From positions 1 to 64,000 of the forward strand of contig JAOVVO010000167.1 in assembly GCA_028564675.1 (NCBI GenBank): a stretch of DNA of 64,000 nucleotides, in the 5' to 3' direction. Both the position numbers and the translations under genes were made by a program. The DNA comes from Onchocerca lupi (Eukaryota > Nematoda > Chromadorea > Rhabditida > Onchocercidae). The notes below the pieces were generated by a model. The model did no database searches. It saw only the letters and a program-made list of their open reading frames with translations, and was not told the DNA's origin. This document shows, in pieces, positions 60,599 to 64,000 of the stretch (positions are counted from its first letter, which is position 1; every line of letters starts with the position of its first letter).

Positions 60599-63491
60599 TG
60601 CAATCCATTTTGATCTATTATGCTTTAATTCATTTTTGGGTTTCGAACGTATCTACTTTTGCCAATTATATTTAATAGATATGGGTATTTCAAGAATTTT
60701 AATCTTTTTGAGTAAAGCCTTTATTTATGTAGTATATTGCAGAGATCTATTATTTTTGACAACAGATTAATGATTTCCTACTTTGCAAATATAGAATTGT
60801 CGTATAATTGCATTTGTTCATTTGTCTGTAATATACCTAATCGTGCTTGTATTTGATGCTTTGTTCTTAATTCAAGTGTCATATACTTAAGCTTAAATCA
60901 TTTTAGACGTATCAGTTTGTTGTCATTGTAGTCCTAATCGATTGATAAATCATCTTTATGATTAAACCAGTAGTGGCATCCATTATTACTCGTAGAATAT
61001 TCAGTGTTTGCTTTAAAAGCTTTTGATTAAGTGACAACTAATAATTCAACTCCTGGACGAACTTAAGAATGCATTGCTTTTATTTGCATGGTATCATAAC
61101 AATATTTTGACACTCAGGTTGTTATTTGAGCATTCTGAGTTACGGAATTATATGGTATTCATGCATTCGCTGCTTTAAAATACCAAACGAGAAAAATAGT
61201 TCGGAAATCTGAGAAATATGACTGAGCATTTTTCTTTCCTTTTTTTTTTTGATTCCTAGTTGCTATTCATTCTCTTGAACAGTGTGAAGTGACACTAATT
61301 GTTGAAATGTAGATATGTTATTTTGCTGCTCACATGAGTAGAAAATATTCATTCAGAGATATATGTAGATGTGTCAATATTACTGTCTTATTTGTGTAGG
61401 CGTTTTATATTATAAATCTGGAACGTTTATAATAAATGCATCTGCTTGGAATTGATTATACTCGCGTATCTCATGAAATAATCCTTCGATCTGGTGCGTT
61501 TTTGAGACTGATTTTTTGTTCTGAAATATTGGAATCACTCCTAAAACTTTTTATTGTAGATCGTTATCAACTTCTTGACTGTTTTAAAAGGAATGACTTG
61601 AAGATACTAATGAAATATTGAAATGAATGGGAGAGTGATGGACATGGATTTTATTGAGATTCTCGGTAATAGTTCATTGTTGAACTGGAATTCAGTTTTG
61701 AAACTGCAGCTTCAGTCAGTAAGGAGGCCAATTCATCAGCATACTATCCCTCGTAAGATATCGATAAGGAGAGGAAGGTGAATAAGCAGAGTGATTTGAT
61801 AACTATGTCATGAGTGTGTCTGGTATGGACTTTCTACGAAATTCTATTGTGCTACCATCAAGAAATGTATAAAATGACCAGTCTTGATAAATTGAGAGAA
61901 ATGTAATAATGACATTTTTGCTATTGGGCAAGCCAAAATTATCCCCAATTATGTCTATTTTAGGCATATTTTTCCTTGCTAAATGCTGTATGATGTTCAG
62001 GTTTATGAATAAAGCAACAATTATCATTTTTTGTTTTCATGTTTCTATTGGTATGTCGTGCTTCATTTATGGGTTTGTGCTTATCTTTTTTCACTGCCTT
62101 AATAGGAAGCTGCTTTATTTCTCCATTCTATGTCACCCAGTTTATATGAATTCTGCTGCATACAATGCCAAAATACGGACGCGTTAGATCGGTGAACAGG
62201 TTGATGAGAAATCTTCGAAAGTTCATAGTCCTCAACAAAATTCTATCTCAGAATGTATGAAAACCTTGCAAGGAAAGTTAAGAATTTGAGGAAAATTATT
62301 TGAAAACAAATATCGAAATGGAAATGCCTTTCCTAATCTAGCGAAATAAATATTCGCATTTTTGAATACACTTCTACCTACTTCAATAATTCTAGCGATT
62401 GCATCTTGTAAGACGATTTTGCGATAAAACTGAACAATAATATTCATTAAGAGCCAACATTATCAAAAACATCAACAGTTTTTTCCTGCGATCCTCTCGC
62501 TTCCGTTTGGCTTTAAAAAAAAACTTCATTATGAACAGATAGCATATATTTAGGATAATTCTGATGTTTACAATGCATTTTGGAAGCAATTTTGGCGTGT
62601 TTTGTCATCGTCCATTACAGCTCATATATACTGAATTTGTAGAAAAAATCTGGATTTCAAAGGTTTTGAACTTAAAGTTTAGATTTTTTGCAAACATTGA
62701 AAAGTAATAGTAAATAAAAAATTCCACCCGGTGGCATACAATAAAAGGAAACAGTTCAAAATATCGAGTGATCTTCCTCCTCCAGCCATAACTGCAAATG
62801 TAAGGAACGAGAATGACCAGCACTGTAGGATGTGGAATAGATGTTCAGCACAAAGATATCGCAAAGCTTTGCCTTTCATGTCATCAGAACTTCTCAGGGA
62901 GGGAGATATCTATGTTATAATGATATTTGGCAACTGTTTCCTTTTTTTTGCACTTCGTCAAAACAGCTAGCCACTTTATTATCAAATGGAAGTATTTACG
63001 GTTACTCATTATTCGAACAAATTGTGGCGTTTGTCGCAGAACTCGAAATAAGAAAACATATGACTCACGTGTGACGTGTGCCCGCAACTTAAGTTTGACC
63101 AAACCAACTCTGTTTTCTTAATCAGTGCGAGAAAGTTTGCCCTGTTTGGCTGTTTGATACTAGATCACCTCAATCCAATTATGATACATTTTAATCGATT
63201 TATGACCAAAATATTACTGCTCATCTAAAAAAAAAAGACGCTACCTAAAGACTCATCAAAAATATTGGTCTAAGAAAATAATAAACGAGTCTTAATTCCA
63301 ATTTTCATTTCATCTTAATTTAACTTTTTGTTCCCGAGTCACTATGATAAGGATTCAGAAATCACATCAAATCAAAAAATCCAAAATAACGCTCATGTTC
63401 CTTTCACCCTAATAACGATTGCCATTTCAAATGAAAATAAGCATGGATTTCCTTATCCATTCTTATTTATCAGAAAAAATGGCCTTAAATT
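60599..63491. other. Intergenic / 3' flank, no gene supported
   Basis: Downstream of the KCMF1-like gene. The + frame 62731-62970 has some coding character (SSDLPPPAITANVRNE) but no splice context; others are AT noise. No RNA gene seen. Confidence 0.4.
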
Positions 63492-63714
63492 TTATTCATC
63501 AAGTAGACGATAGGCCACTCGCAATCTATCTCTTGATATATAATTTCGAGCATACATTGCCCTAGGATCGTCGAAAAAGAGTTGCGAAAGATAGCAAAAG
63601 GAACACATGACTTGCCGCACAGAAAAGAAACGGATGAAAGAAATTTTCGGCAGACAAATTTGAGGAAGAAATGTCACAGAATTGCTTAAAAAATCTACTT
63701 CAACACCCCACTCG
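63492..63714 (-). other. Possible terminal exon of an unknown - strand gene
   Basis: On the - strand, behind a weak CTTAAG acceptor, 74 codons stay open to TAA at 63492-63494, ending with RAMYARNYISRDRLRVAYRL. The composition is gene-like and the upstream part would lie beyond the right edge of the window. No family recognised. Confidence 0.28.
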
Positions 63715-64000
63715 CTTAAGTAAACGTAGGGAATTCACTGTTGCTTTTCTGACATATCTACATATTTTTTATAAAATTGTATTACAGCCTCTAACTAGAA
63801 TACATATATTTGAATGAAATGCATACAATTACGTAATCCTACCATTCATAAATTACTTTTCTTTTTCTTCTTAATTCTGAACTTTGTCTGATTTTCTCGA
63901 TGCATTCTTTCTCTATTCAATCATCCATATGAAAAAGCAGGATTTCAACGACCGAGAAGAAAGCAGCTGTACGAACGTATATATGTATATGAATTGTAGG

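Noticed and set aside
1..64000. Mobile elements, endosymbiont (Wolbachia-type) inserts, CRISPR arrays, rRNA
   Set aside because: No transposase, reverse transcriptase, bacterial operon-like coding stretch, regularly spaced repeat array or rRNA sequence was seen on either strand.

Overview
This is a eukaryotic window, most likely from a parasitic nematode of the spirurid/filarial type. The evidence is strong AT richness, many short exons (about 50-330 bp), introns of about 100-700 bp with a T-rich TTTTCAG-type acceptor and almost no distant branch signal, several start codons sitting directly behind an AG acceptor (as in trans-spliced nematode messages), and proteins that are recognisable animal orthologues. 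The species assignment is inference; no mitochondrial, rRNA or spliced-leader marker is present. I rebuilt gene models by hand from exon phases. For ten genes every exon phase closes and the joined length is a multiple of three.

Layout, left to right. + strand: a PIG-Q/Gpi1-like GPI-anchor enzyme subunit (351-1795) and the rhodanese end of a CEP41-like ciliary protein (2480-3119). - strand: NDUFB11 of complex I (3863-5756), divergent from a RhoGDI on + (7325-8809). A possible two-exon small basic protein follows (9687-10003). - strand: a complete protein disulfide isomerase ending in HTEL (11463-15374). + strand: RUNDC1 (17890-21589), then a TGFBRAP1/VPS3-like CORVET subunit (22600-27676) whose last frame does not join cleanly. 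- strand: TOM1 (28365-33190) and the B subunit of negative elongation factor NELF (33999-38513). NELF-B is head-to-head with an NFRKB/INO80G-like gene on + (39070-41646). + strand: GlcNAc-transferase II, MGAT2 (43283-47210). - strand: a four-TM claudin/PMP22-like protein (49236-50671). + strand: a very long KCMF1-like gene (53631-60598, 1134 codons before the stop) with an unrecognised C-terminal two thirds. The last 3.4 kb hold at most one weak - strand exon.

The genes do not form a pathway cluster or an operon. They are m​ixed housekeeping genes: secretory pathway (PIGQ, PDI, MGAT2), endosomal traffic (TOM1, VPS3-like), mitochondria (NDUFB11), Rho signalling, and transcription (NELF-B, NFRKB). 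The points most worth a second look are: NELF-B in a nematode with an 11-residue tandem repeat tail; the extended KCMF1-like protein; two separate tandem duplications that each copy a 5' splice site; a duplicated gene end in which the last exon is missing from one copy; two GC-AG introns; an exon-start duplication in RhoGDI; a perfect 18-bp hairpin; and a GC-rich island with RNA-like structure. No mobile element with coding capacity, tRNA, rRNA or CRISPR array was seen.
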